Shown: positions 1 through 5,275, numbered from the stretch's first letter. The stretch is 5,612 bases of DNA from an uncultured Rhizobiaceae group bacterium (GCA_937944075.1 CALDZZ010000020.1:1-5612); one strand, 5' to 3'. A program made the numbers and translations. Notes: generated by a model from the sequence alone, not told the origin.

Positions 1-689
1 GCGTGAATGTTAGGCGTCGACATCTCCACGGTTGCAGGCAGGTTGAAAATCAACTTGTCATCCGGTGTCGGCTGCATCACCTCTTCAACCGCATTACAAA
101 TCTCAAGCGCGAACTCAAGTTCGGTTCCGGTGAAACTCTCAGGCGAATACTCAAAACGGTAACCGCCGCCAGCTTTTTCTGCCATGTCGCGGATCATCTT
201 GGCTGCATCCACCGCAATCTGCTTGATGCCTGCACGGTCCTGACCAAAGACGACACGGCGCTGAAGCTCTGACGTTGAATTATAAAAATGCACGATGGGC
301 TTGTTCGCCCCTTCGAGACTTTCAAACGTGCGCGTAATCAACTCCGGGCGACATTGCACCAACACCTGAAGCGACACATCGTCAGGCACATTCCCCTGCT
401 CCACGCACCAGCGGGCAAAGTCAAAATCGGTTTGTGAGGCAGACGGGAACCCGATTTCAATTTCCTTGAACTTCATGTCCAGCAACAGCCTGAACATGCG
501 CTCCTTGCGGTCCTGCCCCATCGGGTCAATCAGCGCCTGATTACCATCGCGCAGATCAACCGAACACCAGATGGGTGCCTCGGTTATGGTCTTCGATGGC
601 CAGGTACGGTCAGACAAATCCACCTGATCATAGGCACGGTATTTCTCGCCGGCAGTCGGCATGATGGGCGTTTGATTTTTAACAGTCAT
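1..689 (-). CDS. leuA: 2-isopropylmalate synthase, N-terminal part (runs off the left edge)
   Basis: LeuA condenses acetyl-CoA with 2-oxoisovalerate (3-methyl-2-oxobutanoate) to form 2-isopropylmalate, the committed cytoplasmic step of leucine synthesis. Only the first 229 codons are present. The translation opens MTVKNQTPIMPTAGEKYRAY and carries the HMGL-like TIM-barrel motif DLRDGNQALIDPM at residues 45-57, with the catalytic Arg47-Asp48 pair. It continues with EIEIGFPSASQTDFDF and HFYNSTS, both typical of the long, actinobacterial/fungal-type LeuA rather than the shorter E. coli type. The zinc-binding histidines and the C-terminal leucine-sensing regulatory domain lie outside the window. 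The ATG at 689 is the only in-frame ATG before an upstream in-frame TAG. No clear Shine-Dalgarno precedes it; instead two tiny ORFs overlap into it. Expression is probably controlled by the Leu leader at 799-900. The family call is firm; feedback properties cannot be judged from this part. Confidence 0.96.
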   Translation of the reverse strand, partial: MTVKNQTPIMPTAGEKYRAYDQVDLSDRTWPSKTITEAPIWCSVDLRDGNQALIDPMGQDRKERMFRLLLDMKFKEIEIGFPSASQTDFDFARWCVEQGNVPDDVSLQVLVQCRPELITRTFESLEGANKPIVHFYNSTSELQRRVVFGQDRAGIKQIAVDAAKMIRDMAEKAGGGYRFEYSPESFTGTELEFALEICNAVEEVMQPTPDDKLIFNLPATVEMSTPNIH

Positions 690-732
690 TTTGCGGTCAT
701 TTCTTGTTTTTGAATGTGCAAATTCTGAACAT
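686..732 (-). other. Two chained mini-ORFs running into the leuA start codon
   Basis: Reading toward leuA, an ATG at 732 opens an 11-codon ORF (MFRICTFKNKK) whose TGA at 697-699 overlaps, as ATGA, the ATG at 700 of a 4-codon ORF (MTAK). The TGA of that ORF at 686-688 in turn overlaps, as ATGA, the leuA ATG at 687-689. A weak GGA lies 8 bases before the first ATG, and the leuA ATG itself has no convincing Shine-Dalgarno. The arrangement would allow ribosomes to reach leuA by termination and re-initiation. Translation of these ORFs is inference. Chance is possible, because the region is A-rich and AAATGA strings are easy to produce. Confidence 0.3.
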
Positions 733-798
733 AGCTATAGTCCAAAAAGCACATTGATTTCTATCTAAATTTTGAGATTTGTAAGAGCTTGGTTTGTT

Positions 799-822
799 AA
801 AAACCGTTCCGACCGCTGGACG
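799..822 (-). terminator. Attenuator terminator hairpin of the leuA leader
   Basis: On the leuA strand CGTCC (822-818) pairs with GGAACG (810-805), with one bulged A at 808 and a 7-base loop. One G then separates the stem from a run of five T (803-799). The stem is short, so termination may be only partial, which suits an attenuator. Its left arm is shared with the proposed antiterminator pairing, making the two structures mutually exclusive. Identification rests on hand pairing, not on a folding calculation. Confidence 0.5.
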
Positions 823-880
823 CCCTTATTTCACACAAGCCCAACGATCGCATCTAAGTGCGAGCAGAAGGTTGGTAAGG
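799..880 (-). promoter_or_regulatory. Leucine-responsive transcription attenuator upstream of leuA
   Basis: Four pairing segments can be traced in the leader RNA. Segment 1 lies among the Leu codons (CCAAC at 875-871 and TCGCA at 863-859). It pairs with segment 2 (TGCGA at 852-848 and GTTGG at 845-841). Segment 2, as TCGTTGGGC (847-839), can instead pair over 9 positions, three of them G-U, with segment 3, GTCCAGCGG (821-813). Segment 3 also forms the left arm of the terminator hairpin (822-805). A ribosome stalled on Leu codons would cover segment 1, free segment 2 for 2:3 pairing and let transcription reach leuA. Fast translation would cover segment 2 and allow termination. This is the classical trp/leu attenuation logic; the pairings are read from the sequence and the mechanism is inferred. 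Confidence 0.65.
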
Positions 881-900
881 AGTGTGTTTGGCGTGTTCAT
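826..900 (-). CDS. leuL: Leu-rich leader peptide of leuA (24 residues)
   Basis: A 25-codon ORF on the leuA strand, beginning 211 bases before the leuA start, encodes a 24-residue peptide opening MNTPNTLLTNLLLALR and ending in VK before TAA. Six of 24 residues are leucine (positions 7, 8, 11, 12, 13 and 15), clustered as LL, LLL and L. That is far above expectation and matches the amino acid made by the downstream pathway. The codons used are CTC, CTT and CTG. No Shine-Dalgarno precedes the ATG, but a -10-like TATCCT is placed so that transcription would begin at the A of the ATG, giving a leaderless message. This resembles the rhizobial trpL leader, which starts at its own ATG. The peptide's job is to report Leu-tRNA supply through ribosome stalling. 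The symbol is assigned by position and composition, not homology. Confidence 0.82.
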   Translation of the reverse strand: MNTPNTLLTNLLLALRCDRWACVK

Positions 901-906
901 GGGATT

Positions 907-935
907 AGGATAGTGGAAGGGGGTGGGGTATGCAA
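907..935 (-). promoter_or_regulatory. Candidate promoter for the leuA leader transcript
   Basis: On the minus strand, TTGCAT (935-930) is followed after 17 bases by TATCCT (912-907). The -10 keeps the key T, A and final T of the consensus; the -35 keeps TTG. A start 7 bases downstream falls at position 900, the A of the leader peptide ATG, which would explain the absence of a ribosome binding site. The -35 lies just past the end of the upstream minus-strand gene (stop at 944-946), and no clear terminator separates them, so read-through from that gene is also possible. Confidence 0.5.
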
Positions 936-943
936 TATTAAAA

Positions 944-1765
944 TCACGAACAACTGATTTCTTTACCTATCAGCATGATGTTGAATGGAAAGTCTGGGGC
1001 TAATCTTTTTGTATCTTTGTTTACACCGCTTACAATACGCGAAATTCGAATACATTTTCCACCGCTCAGATATGACACTTGTTGAGCATTGATATTTTGG
1101 CGCTTGTCAAACGCCTGCGAGATTCCAAAACTCGGATTATACCACTGGCGTTCGTATTGAGGCTTTCTACCGGGGATGCCTCTTTTATCAGTAAGACGTA
1201 CTATACTGCCAGTGTAAATTGAATTCAGCTTTTTGATAAATTGATCCGCATGGTATTCAAAACTATGTTTATTGAATTGCTTATCTTTATTATAACAGTG
1301 TAATAATTTATCTTCATTTTTTGATTTTTTTTTGTATATTTCTGTTTTTCTATCATTTGGAAGCGTTACAACCTCAAGAAACAAATATTCAAATTCTTCA
1401 CATTTACTATTACCAGAATGCCAATAATGATAATTGCTGTTAGAACATGTTGGATTATTCTTGTAGTAATTCGAAAGCCTTTCCCATTCTTGGATATAAA
1501 AATTAGCTTTGGATTTACCTGGTTTGTAAATCAGATGATCGCTATTTTGATCAATACAAAAATCGTCGAAATAATACGCTGCTTCGGGTGCAAAATAAGA
1601 CGTAGCATATCTTGGTATCCAAGGTAAAAAGACACTCAGGATACTTATGAATAAAATGAGAGAAGTTGTGATTGAAGCCAGACTGACAACTGGATTATCT
1701 ATCAATTCAACTTTTAATCCGCGGTTTGAATTTTCATGATTATCATTTTGTGCGCGAGGACTCAT
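944..1765 (-). CDS. Hypothetical single-span membrane protein, AT-rich gene
   Basis: I do not recognise this 273-residue protein. A charged, Asn-rich N-terminus (residues 1-25, with R4, R15 and K18) is followed by one hydrophobic segment at about 26-47 (VVSLASITTSLILFISILSV). The rest, about 225 residues, is polar, aromatic-rich and very basic in the middle. The positive-inside rule suggests a cytoplasmic N-terminus and a periplasmic C-terminal domain. All six cysteines (C70, C107, C122, C157, C238, C272) lie in that domain, so disulfides are plausible. The gene is visibly richer in A+T than the neighbouring leuA and cho genes, with many AAA/AAT codons and an A9 run near codons 145-147, suggesting acquired DNA. 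The ATG at 1765 has no good Shine-Dalgarno. It reads toward leuA, ending 44 bases before the leader peptide. The open frame is long for an AT-rich stretch and is probably real; its function is unknown. Confidence 0.7.
   Translation of the reverse strand: MSPRAQNDNHENSNRGLKVELIDNPVVSLASITTSLILFISILSVFLPWIPRYATSYFAPEAAYYFDDFCIDQNSDHLIYKPGKSKANFYIQEWERLSNYYKNNPTCSNSNYHYWHSGNSKCEEFEYLFLEVVTLPNDRKTEIYKKKSKNEDKLLHCYNKDKQFNKHSFEYHADQFIKKLNSIYTGSIVRLTDKRGIPGRKPQYERQWYNPSFGISQAFDKRQNINAQQVSYLSGGKCIRISRIVSGVNKDTKRLAPDFPFNIMLIGKEISCS
1325..1333. repeat. Homopolymer A9/T9 tract inside the hypothetical membrane protein gene
   Basis: Nine consecutive T on the plus strand read as A9 in the coding strand and encode the Lys-Lys-Lys of YKKKSK at residues 144-149. 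Runs of this length are prone to polymerase slippage during transcription or replication and would shift the frame in the middle of the periplasmic domain. Confidence 0.9.
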
Positions 1766-1781
1766 AATATCAGTACTTAAT

Positions 1782-1810
1782 TTTAAAAATATGACATGTA
1801 TTTAATTCAA
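1782..1810 (-). promoter_or_regulatory. Weak candidate promoter for the hypothetical membrane protein gene
   Basis: On the minus strand, TTGAAT (1810-1805) and TTTAAA (1787-1782) are separated by 17 bases, each matching the sigma-70 consensus at four of six positions. Transcription would start about 10 bases before the ATG at 1765. The region is AT-rich, so such matches arise easily by chance. The rest of the 159-base gap between the two divergent unknown genes shows nothing else I can name. Confidence 0.22.
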
Positions 1811-1924
1811 AAATTTAAGCACATACGCCCTGTATTTGCAAAACTGATACCAAAATTAACCCTCTAGAAACAAAACCCACCAGACGTGATGTAATGGCCT
1901 CTGCAAATAACTATATGTTAATTC

Positions 1925-2158
1925 ATGACAAAAGATAACCATCTCACAGCCTCAAACATTCAAAAAAGTTCTTCCAATAAGAAACTAAATTCTGTTGCAG
2001 TTGAAAAGGCTGAAGAGATGGCGCACATAGTCTCTGAACTTAAAGAGAGTTTCAGCCCCAACAATGCCAAGACTGACCAGCAGGAGTTGCTGGATGCAAT
2101 TCAGAGACTTCAGACCATGGTGGATGAATTGTCCGCGCATTTTGCGACACGCCATTAG
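1925..2158 (+). CDS. Hypothetical 77-residue helical protein
   Basis: I do not recognise this small, soluble-looking protein. The first 23 residues are Ser/Asn/Lys-rich and probably disordered. From about residue 24 to the end it is rich in Glu, Leu, Ala and Gln, with hydrophobics spaced L55, I59, L62, V66, L69 and F73 as in an amphipathic helix or short coiled coil. There is no signal peptide or membrane span. A stop codon (TAA at 1919-1921) lies two codons before the ATG, so the start cannot be further upstream. No Shine-Dalgarno is visible; TATATG at 1912-1917 could act as a -10 for a leaderless message, but no good -35 accompanies it. Its codon use is closer to the cho genes in the second half (CTG, GCC, GAC) than in the AT-rich first half. 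It is divergent from the membrane protein gene and precedes choX on the same strand. Confidence 0.6.
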   Translation: MTKDNHLTASNIQKSSSNKKLNSVAVEKAEEMAHIVSELKESFSPNNAKTDQQELLDAIQRLQTMVDELSAHFATRH

Positions 2159-2265
2159 TGCGCATCACTTTATGCGATTGCAAGCCACAAGCGGGTCGCC
2201 TTTCATCATTTGAATGACAGGCTCGACATTTAATTCACAACTTACCCAAATGAATGAAAGAAAGG

Positions 2266-2294
2266 CTTTCAAGCTTTTCGCAAATCGTTATGAT
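2266..2294 (+). promoter_or_regulatory. Candidate promoter of the choXWV operon
   Basis: TATGAT at 2289-2294 differs from the -10 consensus at one position. The best-spaced -35 is poor: CTTTCA at 2266-2271 with a 17-base spacer, or TTTCAA one base further with 16. Initiation would fall near 2301, about 39 bases before the choX ATG. The -10 is embedded in the left arm of an inverted repeat (2288-2313), and the -35 overlaps a short odd palindrome, GAAAGGCTTTC (2260-2270). A weak -35 would fit a promoter that is regulated or needs an activator. Confidence 0.4.
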
Positions 2295-2313
2295 TGCCCA
2301 TAGGCAATGATAA
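2288..2313. promoter_or_regulatory. Imperfect 26-base inverted repeat, probable operator of the cho operon
   Basis: Left arm TTATGATTGCC (2288-2298) and right arm GGCAATGATAA (2303-2313) are complementary at 10 of 11 positions around the spacer CATA. The only mismatch is G2292 against G2309. The repeat covers the candidate -10 and the inferred transcription start, a normal place for a repressor operator. As RNA it could form an 11-pair hairpin with a 4-base loop, but no T run follows, so it is not a terminator. A choline-sensing TetR-type repressor such as BetI is a natural candidate, but I cannot assign the site to any regulator, and no regulator gene lies in the window. Confidence 0.55.
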
Positions 2314-2323
2314 GACAAATAAT

Positions 2324-2330
2324 AAAGAGG
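2324..2330 (+). promoter_or_regulatory. Ribosome binding site deciding the choX start
   Basis: AAAGAGG ends 9 bases before the ATG at 2340. An in-frame ATG at 2307 would give 11 extra residues (MIRQIIKRYQS). It lies inside the right arm of the operator-like repeat, has no Shine-Dalgarno, and would put an extra basic stretch before a good signal peptide. The 2340 start is therefore preferred. Confidence 0.85.
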
Positions 2331-2339
2331 TATCAATCA

Positions 2340-3299
2340 ATGAACTATAAATCCATTCTCTCGGCACTGGCACTTTCAGTCGTTCTTGTGCCGGCAGCAA
2401 GCTACACATCCCCTGCCAAGGCTGCAGACAGTGAAGCCTGTAGCACCATGCGCTTTTCAGATGTGGGCTGGACAGACATCACCGCAACAACAGCAACAAC
2501 CAGCGTGATTGCAGAGGCATTGGGTTACACAGCCGATGTGAAAGTGCTGTCGGTTCCCGTGACTTATCAGTCCCTGAAAAACAAGGACATTGATATTTTC
2601 CTGGGCAACTGGATGCCAACCATGGAAGCCGATATTCGCCCTTTCCTGGATGACAAATCCGTTGAAGATTTGGGCGTAAACCTGACAGGCGCCAAATACA
2701 CACTGGCAACCAACGCAAAAGGCGCTGAACTCGGCATCAAGAGTTTTGCAGATATTGCAAAAAACAAGGATGCCCTGGGCGGCAAGGTATACGGCATTGA
2801 GCCTGGCAACGATGGCAACCGCATCATTCTCGACATGATCGAAAAAGACGCCTTCGCCATGGAGGGCATGGAAGTGGTTGAATCCTCAGAAGCAGGGATG
2901 TTGGCACAAGTTGCACGCGCAGAAAAAAGCGGCGAGCCGGTTGTCTTCCTGGGCTGGGAGCCACATCCAATGAACGCAAACTTCAAACTGACTTACCTTG
3001 AAGGCGGCGATGATTATTTCGGCCCCAATTTGGGCGGTGCAGAGGTGCATACAAACGTACGCGCAGGTTATGTTTCAGAATGTCCAAACGCCGGCAAGCT
3101 GATCAGCAACATGAAGTTTACGCTTGCCATGGAAAATGAAATCATGGGCGCAATTCTCAACGATGGCGAAGATCCTGAAAAAGCTGCAACAGCATGGATG
3201 AAGGCAAACCCTGACGCACTTGCCGGCTGGCTTGAAGGTGTAACAACCAAAGACGGTGGCGATGCAATGGCTGCTGTAAAAGGCGCATTGGGTCTTTAA
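2340..3299 (+). CDS. choX: Periplasmic choline-binding protein of the choline ABC importer
   Basis: A 319-residue substrate-binding protein of the OpuAC/ProX-like family. It captures choline in the periplasm and hands it to ChoW. Residues 1-28 form a Sec signal peptide: N-terminal Lys, hydrophobic ILSALALSVVLVPAA, and a cleavage site after AKA28. Aromatic box residues line up, shifted by one, with those described for Sinorhizobium ChoX: W44 and D46 (GWTDIT), W91 (GNWMP), Y120 (AKYTLAT) and W206 (LGWEPHP), with N157 in EPGNDGN as a further ligand contact. Two cysteines, C34 near the mature N-terminus and C248 (SECPN), could form a disulfide. The length matches the family. It is the first gene of choXWV and is separated from choW by an intrinsic terminator, which should favour high expression of this component. 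Choline specificity rather than glycine betaine is inferred from the overall ChoX resemblance; affinity for acetylcholine or betaine is possible. Confidence 0.93.
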   Translation: MNYKSILSALALSVVLVPAASYTSPAKAADSEACSTMRFSDVGWTDITATTATTSVIAEALGYTADVKVLSVPVTYQSLKNKDIDIFLGNWMPTMEADIRPFLDDKSVEDLGVNLTGAKYTLATNAKGAELGIKSFADIAKNKDALGGKVYGIEPGNDGNRIILDMIEKDAFAMEGMEVVESSEAGMLAQVARAEKSGEPVVFLGWEPHPMNANFKLTYLEGGDDYFGPNLGGAEVHTNVRAGYVSECPNAGKLISNMKFTLAMENEIMGAILNDGEDPEKAATAWMKANPDALAGWLEGVTTKDGGDAMAAVKGALGL

Positions 3300-3317
3300 T
3301 TCGCTTCAACAGAATTT

Positions 3318-3349
3318 ATTCCGGGCAGATTATTTGCCCGGAATTTTTT
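3318..3349 (+). terminator. Intrinsic terminator between choX and choW
   Basis: A perfect 10-pair stem, ATTCCGGGCA (3318-3327) with TGCCCGGAAT (3335-3344), encloses a 7-base loop and runs into six T (3344-3349). It begins 19 bases after the choX stop. Because choW and choV follow on the same strand with no obvious new promoter in the short gap, it probably acts as a partial terminator, or protects the choX message 3' end, so that binding protein exceeds permease and ATPase. This arrangement is common in ABC importer operons. Confidence 0.85.
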
Positions 3350-3362
3350 ATGATCCGGAATT
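3338..3362 (+). repeat. Direct repeat CCGGAATT linking the terminator stem to the choW ribosome binding site
   Basis: CCGGAATT occurs at 3338-3345, in the right arm of the terminator, and again at 3355-3362, where its GGAA (3357-3360) is the only Shine-Dalgarno-like element for choW, 8 bases before the ATG. The terminator left arm, ATTCCGG (3318-3324), can therefore pair with either copy. The repeat is certain; its role is inference. Confidence 0.6.
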
Positions 3363-3368
3363 CATTTT

Positions 3369-4232
3369 ATGGCGCTCGACTGGCTGAACGACACACTGAC
3401 AGAAGAAAAAGTTCCCGTTGGAAAATGGGCCAAGTCAGCCGTTGACTGGCTGATTGACAATGCAGGGTTTATCTTTGACTGGCTGTCAGTGCAGTTGAAA
3501 ACCATGATTGACGCCTTCCTTTGGGTGTTGAATTTCCCCCATCCCCTCATCTTCATTGCAGGGCTTACGGCACTTGCATGGTATTTGAAGAGAGGCATCG
3601 TCTTCCCGCTGTTTGTGGCGCTCGCCACCCTGCTTATTCTCAACCAGGGCTATTGGACTGAAATGCTGCAAACGCTGGCACTGGTTTTATCCGCATCAAT
3701 TGTCTGTATGGCAATCGGCGTGCCGCTTGGCATCGCCGCAGGCCATAGCCCGCGGTTTTCTGCTGCAATCAGGCCTGTTCTTGATCTGATGCAGACAATA
3801 CCAACCTTTGTATATCTTATCCCTGCCCTTATTCTGTTTGGCCTTGGCATGGTACCGGGCCTTATCGCAACAGTTATTTTTGCCCTGCCTGCTCCCATTC
3901 GGTTGACTGAACTTGGCATCAAATCCGTTCCCACCCAATTGATTGAAGCGGGCAAGGCCTTTGGCGCGACCCCATCGCAATTACTTTTGAAAGTCGAATT
4001 GCCATACGCCATTCCAAACATCATGGCAGGGCTGACACAAACCATCATGTTGTCGCTCTCCATGGTGGTGATTGCAGCACTTGTGGGTGCACCTGGACTG
4101 GGAGTGCCAGTCGTGCGTGCGCTCAATACGGTCAACATCGCCAAGGGCTTTGAGGCGGGCCTCGTCATTGTGCTGGTGGCAATTTTGCTGGATCGTTTCC
4201 TGCGCTACGAGAAGCGAGGCGACAATGCCTGA
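3369..4232 (+). CDS. choW: Choline ABC importer permease
   Basis: A 287-residue inner-membrane permease of the ProW/OpuAB/ChoW family (binding-protein-dependent transport inner membrane component); ABC permeases of this type usually act as a dimer. An amphipathic, Trp-rich N-terminus (residues 1-52) precedes hydrophobic segments at about 57-73, 77-92, 100-125, 138-160, 162-178, 218-240 and 258-278. The region between the last segments carries the EAA-type cytoplasmic loop that docks on the ATPase: EAGKAFGATPSQLLLKVELP, residues 193-212, with the conserved Gly at 199. QTIPTFVYLIP (142-152) and ALVGAPGLG are also typical of glycine betaine/choline permeases. The start has a modest GGAA 8 bases upstream. 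Its stop overlaps the choV start by 8 bases, indicating translational coupling and fixed stoichiometry. Expression probably depends on read-through of the terminator after choX. Confidence 0.94.
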   Translation: MALDWLNDTLTEEKVPVGKWAKSAVDWLIDNAGFIFDWLSVQLKTMIDAFLWVLNFPHPLIFIAGLTALAWYLKRGIVFPLFVALATLLILNQGYWTEMLQTLALVLSASIVCMAIGVPLGIAAGHSPRFSAAIRPVLDLMQTIPTFVYLIPALILFGLGMVPGLIATVIFALPAPIRLTELGIKSVPTQLIEAGKAFGATPSQLLLKVELPYAIPNIMAGLTQTIMLSLSMVVIAALVGAPGLGVPVVRALNTVNIAKGFEAGLVIVLVAILLDRFLRYEKRGDNA

Positions 4233-5265
4233 ACCTGTCGTCAAGCTACGCAATGTGGACATCGTATTTGGAGAAAAGCCAAACGCAGCCTTGCCCTTGA
4301 TTGATGAAGGCAAGGACCGCTCTCAAATTCAGGAAGAAACCGGCCAGGTCCTGGGTGTGGCCGGATGCTCCCTTGATATTGTTGAAGGTGAAGTTCTCGT
4401 ATTAATGGGCTTGTCCGGCTCGGGAAAATCCACGCTCCTTCGCGGCATCAACGGTTTGAATTCAGTCATTCGTGGCACGATTGAGGTCAAGACAGATGAT
4501 AACTGGATTAATCCGGAAACCTGCAGTGCTGATGAATTGCGCAAGCTAAGACTCAATCATGTCTCCATGGTATTTCAACAATTCGGACTTTTGCCATGGC
4601 GGACAGTTCGCGAAAATGTGGGCTTCGGGCTGGAACTGGCAGGCCGCTCCAAACGGGAAATAGCTGACAAGGTAGATGTCCAGCTGGAACTGGTAGGTCT
4701 TTCTGACTGGGCAGACAAACAGGTGCAGGAGCTTTCAGGTGGTATGCAGCAGCGGGTCGGCCTTGCAAGAGCTTTCGTAACCGAAGCACCCATCCTGTTG
4801 ATGGATGAACCTTATTCAGCACTTGACCCCCTCATCCGATCGCACCTTCAGGATGAGCTGATTGATTTGCAAACCAGACTCAAGCGCACGATTGTTTTTG
4901 TAAGCCACGACCTTGATGAAGCAATCAAGATAGGCAGCCGCATCGCGATCATGGATGGTGGTCGCATCATTCAGATAGGGACAGCACAGGAAATTCTGAA
5001 TAATCCAGCAAACCAATATGTTGAAGACTTTGTCGCCCACATGAATCCGCTTGCAGTCCTGAAGGCAGAAGACGCCATGGAGCCTTTGGCAAAGCGAAAG
5101 GCTGGCCATAGCAAGGCATTGACCATCGACCACAAAGCTTCAATTGCCGACGTGATTGAGATGCAATTACAGTCTGACATGCCGCTTTACGTTATGAATA
5201 ACGACAGGGTTGTAGGCTCCGTCAACAAGGATGACATCCACAAGGCACTCATCAAGCGCATATGA
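4225..5265 (+). CDS. choV: Choline ABC importer ATP-binding subunit
   Basis: A 346-residue cytoplasmic ATPase of the ProV/OpuAA/ChoV family that powers ChoW. It has the ProV-type insertion (about residues 20-45, ALPLIDEGKDRSQIQEETG) before the Walker A motif GLSGSGKST (62-70). The Q loop is at Q118-Q119, the signature LSGGMQQR at 170-177, Walker B ILLMDEP at 190-196, the D-loop SALD at 198-201 and the switch His at 228 (SHDLDEA). All catalytic residues are present. The C-terminal tail (about 290-346) contains one CBS-like unit (YVMNNDRVVGSVNKDDI) rather than a clear tandem pair; CBS domains in OpuA-type ATPases sense ionic strength. The start is ATG 4225, with GAGG at 4216-4219 five bases before it. 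The frame is open back to 4072, but that extension runs inside choW in another reading frame and lacks homology. It is the last gene of the operon, convergent with trpE(G) only 10 bases on. Confidence 0.95.
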   Translation: MPEPVVKLRNVDIVFGEKPNAALPLIDEGKDRSQIQEETGQVLGVAGCSLDIVEGEVLVLMGLSGSGKSTLLRGINGLNSVIRGTIEVKTDDNWINPETCSADELRKLRLNHVSMVFQQFGLLPWRTVRENVGFGLELAGRSKREIADKVDVQLELVGLSDWADKQVQELSGGMQQRVGLARAFVTEAPILLMDEPYSALDPLIRSHLQDELIDLQTRLKRTIVFVSHDLDEAIKIGSRIAIMDGGRIIQIGTAQEILNNPANQYVEDFVAHMNPLAVLKAEDAMEPLAKRKAGHSKALTIDHKASIADVIEMQLQSDMPLYVMNNDRVVGSVNKDDIHKALIKRI

Positions 5266-5275
5266 TAAACAGCGC

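Noticed and set aside
3..272. Plus-strand 89-codon open frame at the left edge
   Set aside because: It lies opposite leuA, whose translation shows clear homology. The plus-strand frame is rich in Arg, His and Cys, as antisense shadows often are.
791..805. GGTTT...AAACC small inverted repeat as a separate terminator for plus-strand transcription
   Set aside because: Five pairs, AT-rich, no T run following on the plus strand, and no plus-strand gene ends there. It overlaps the T run of the leuA attenuator.
772..957. Plus-strand 61-codon open frame in the leuA leader region
   Set aside because: It starts at a TTG with no ribosome binding site, overlaps the minus-strand leader peptide and its promoter, and has an unremarkable composition. 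The minus-strand leader explains the region better.
2159..2250. Terminator or small RNA after the 77-residue ORF
   Set aside because: Only short inverted repeats such as CGCA/TGCG and TCATT/AATGA are present, with no following T run. I see no supportable feature.
2307..2339. Longer choX starting at ATG 2307
   Set aside because: No Shine-Dalgarno; the ATG lies within the inverted repeat, close to the inferred transcription start. AAAGAGG is correctly spaced for ATG 2340, which yields a standard signal peptide.
3650..4168. Long minus-strand open frames opposite choX, choW and choV
   Set aside because: All lie opposite well-supported transporter genes, have antisense-type composition and show no recognisable domains.
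4072..4224. N-terminal extension of choV back to 4072
   Set aside because: The extra 51 residues lie in another frame inside choW, are Cys/Trp/Arg-rich without ATPase homology, and ATG 4225 has a GAGG five bases upstream.
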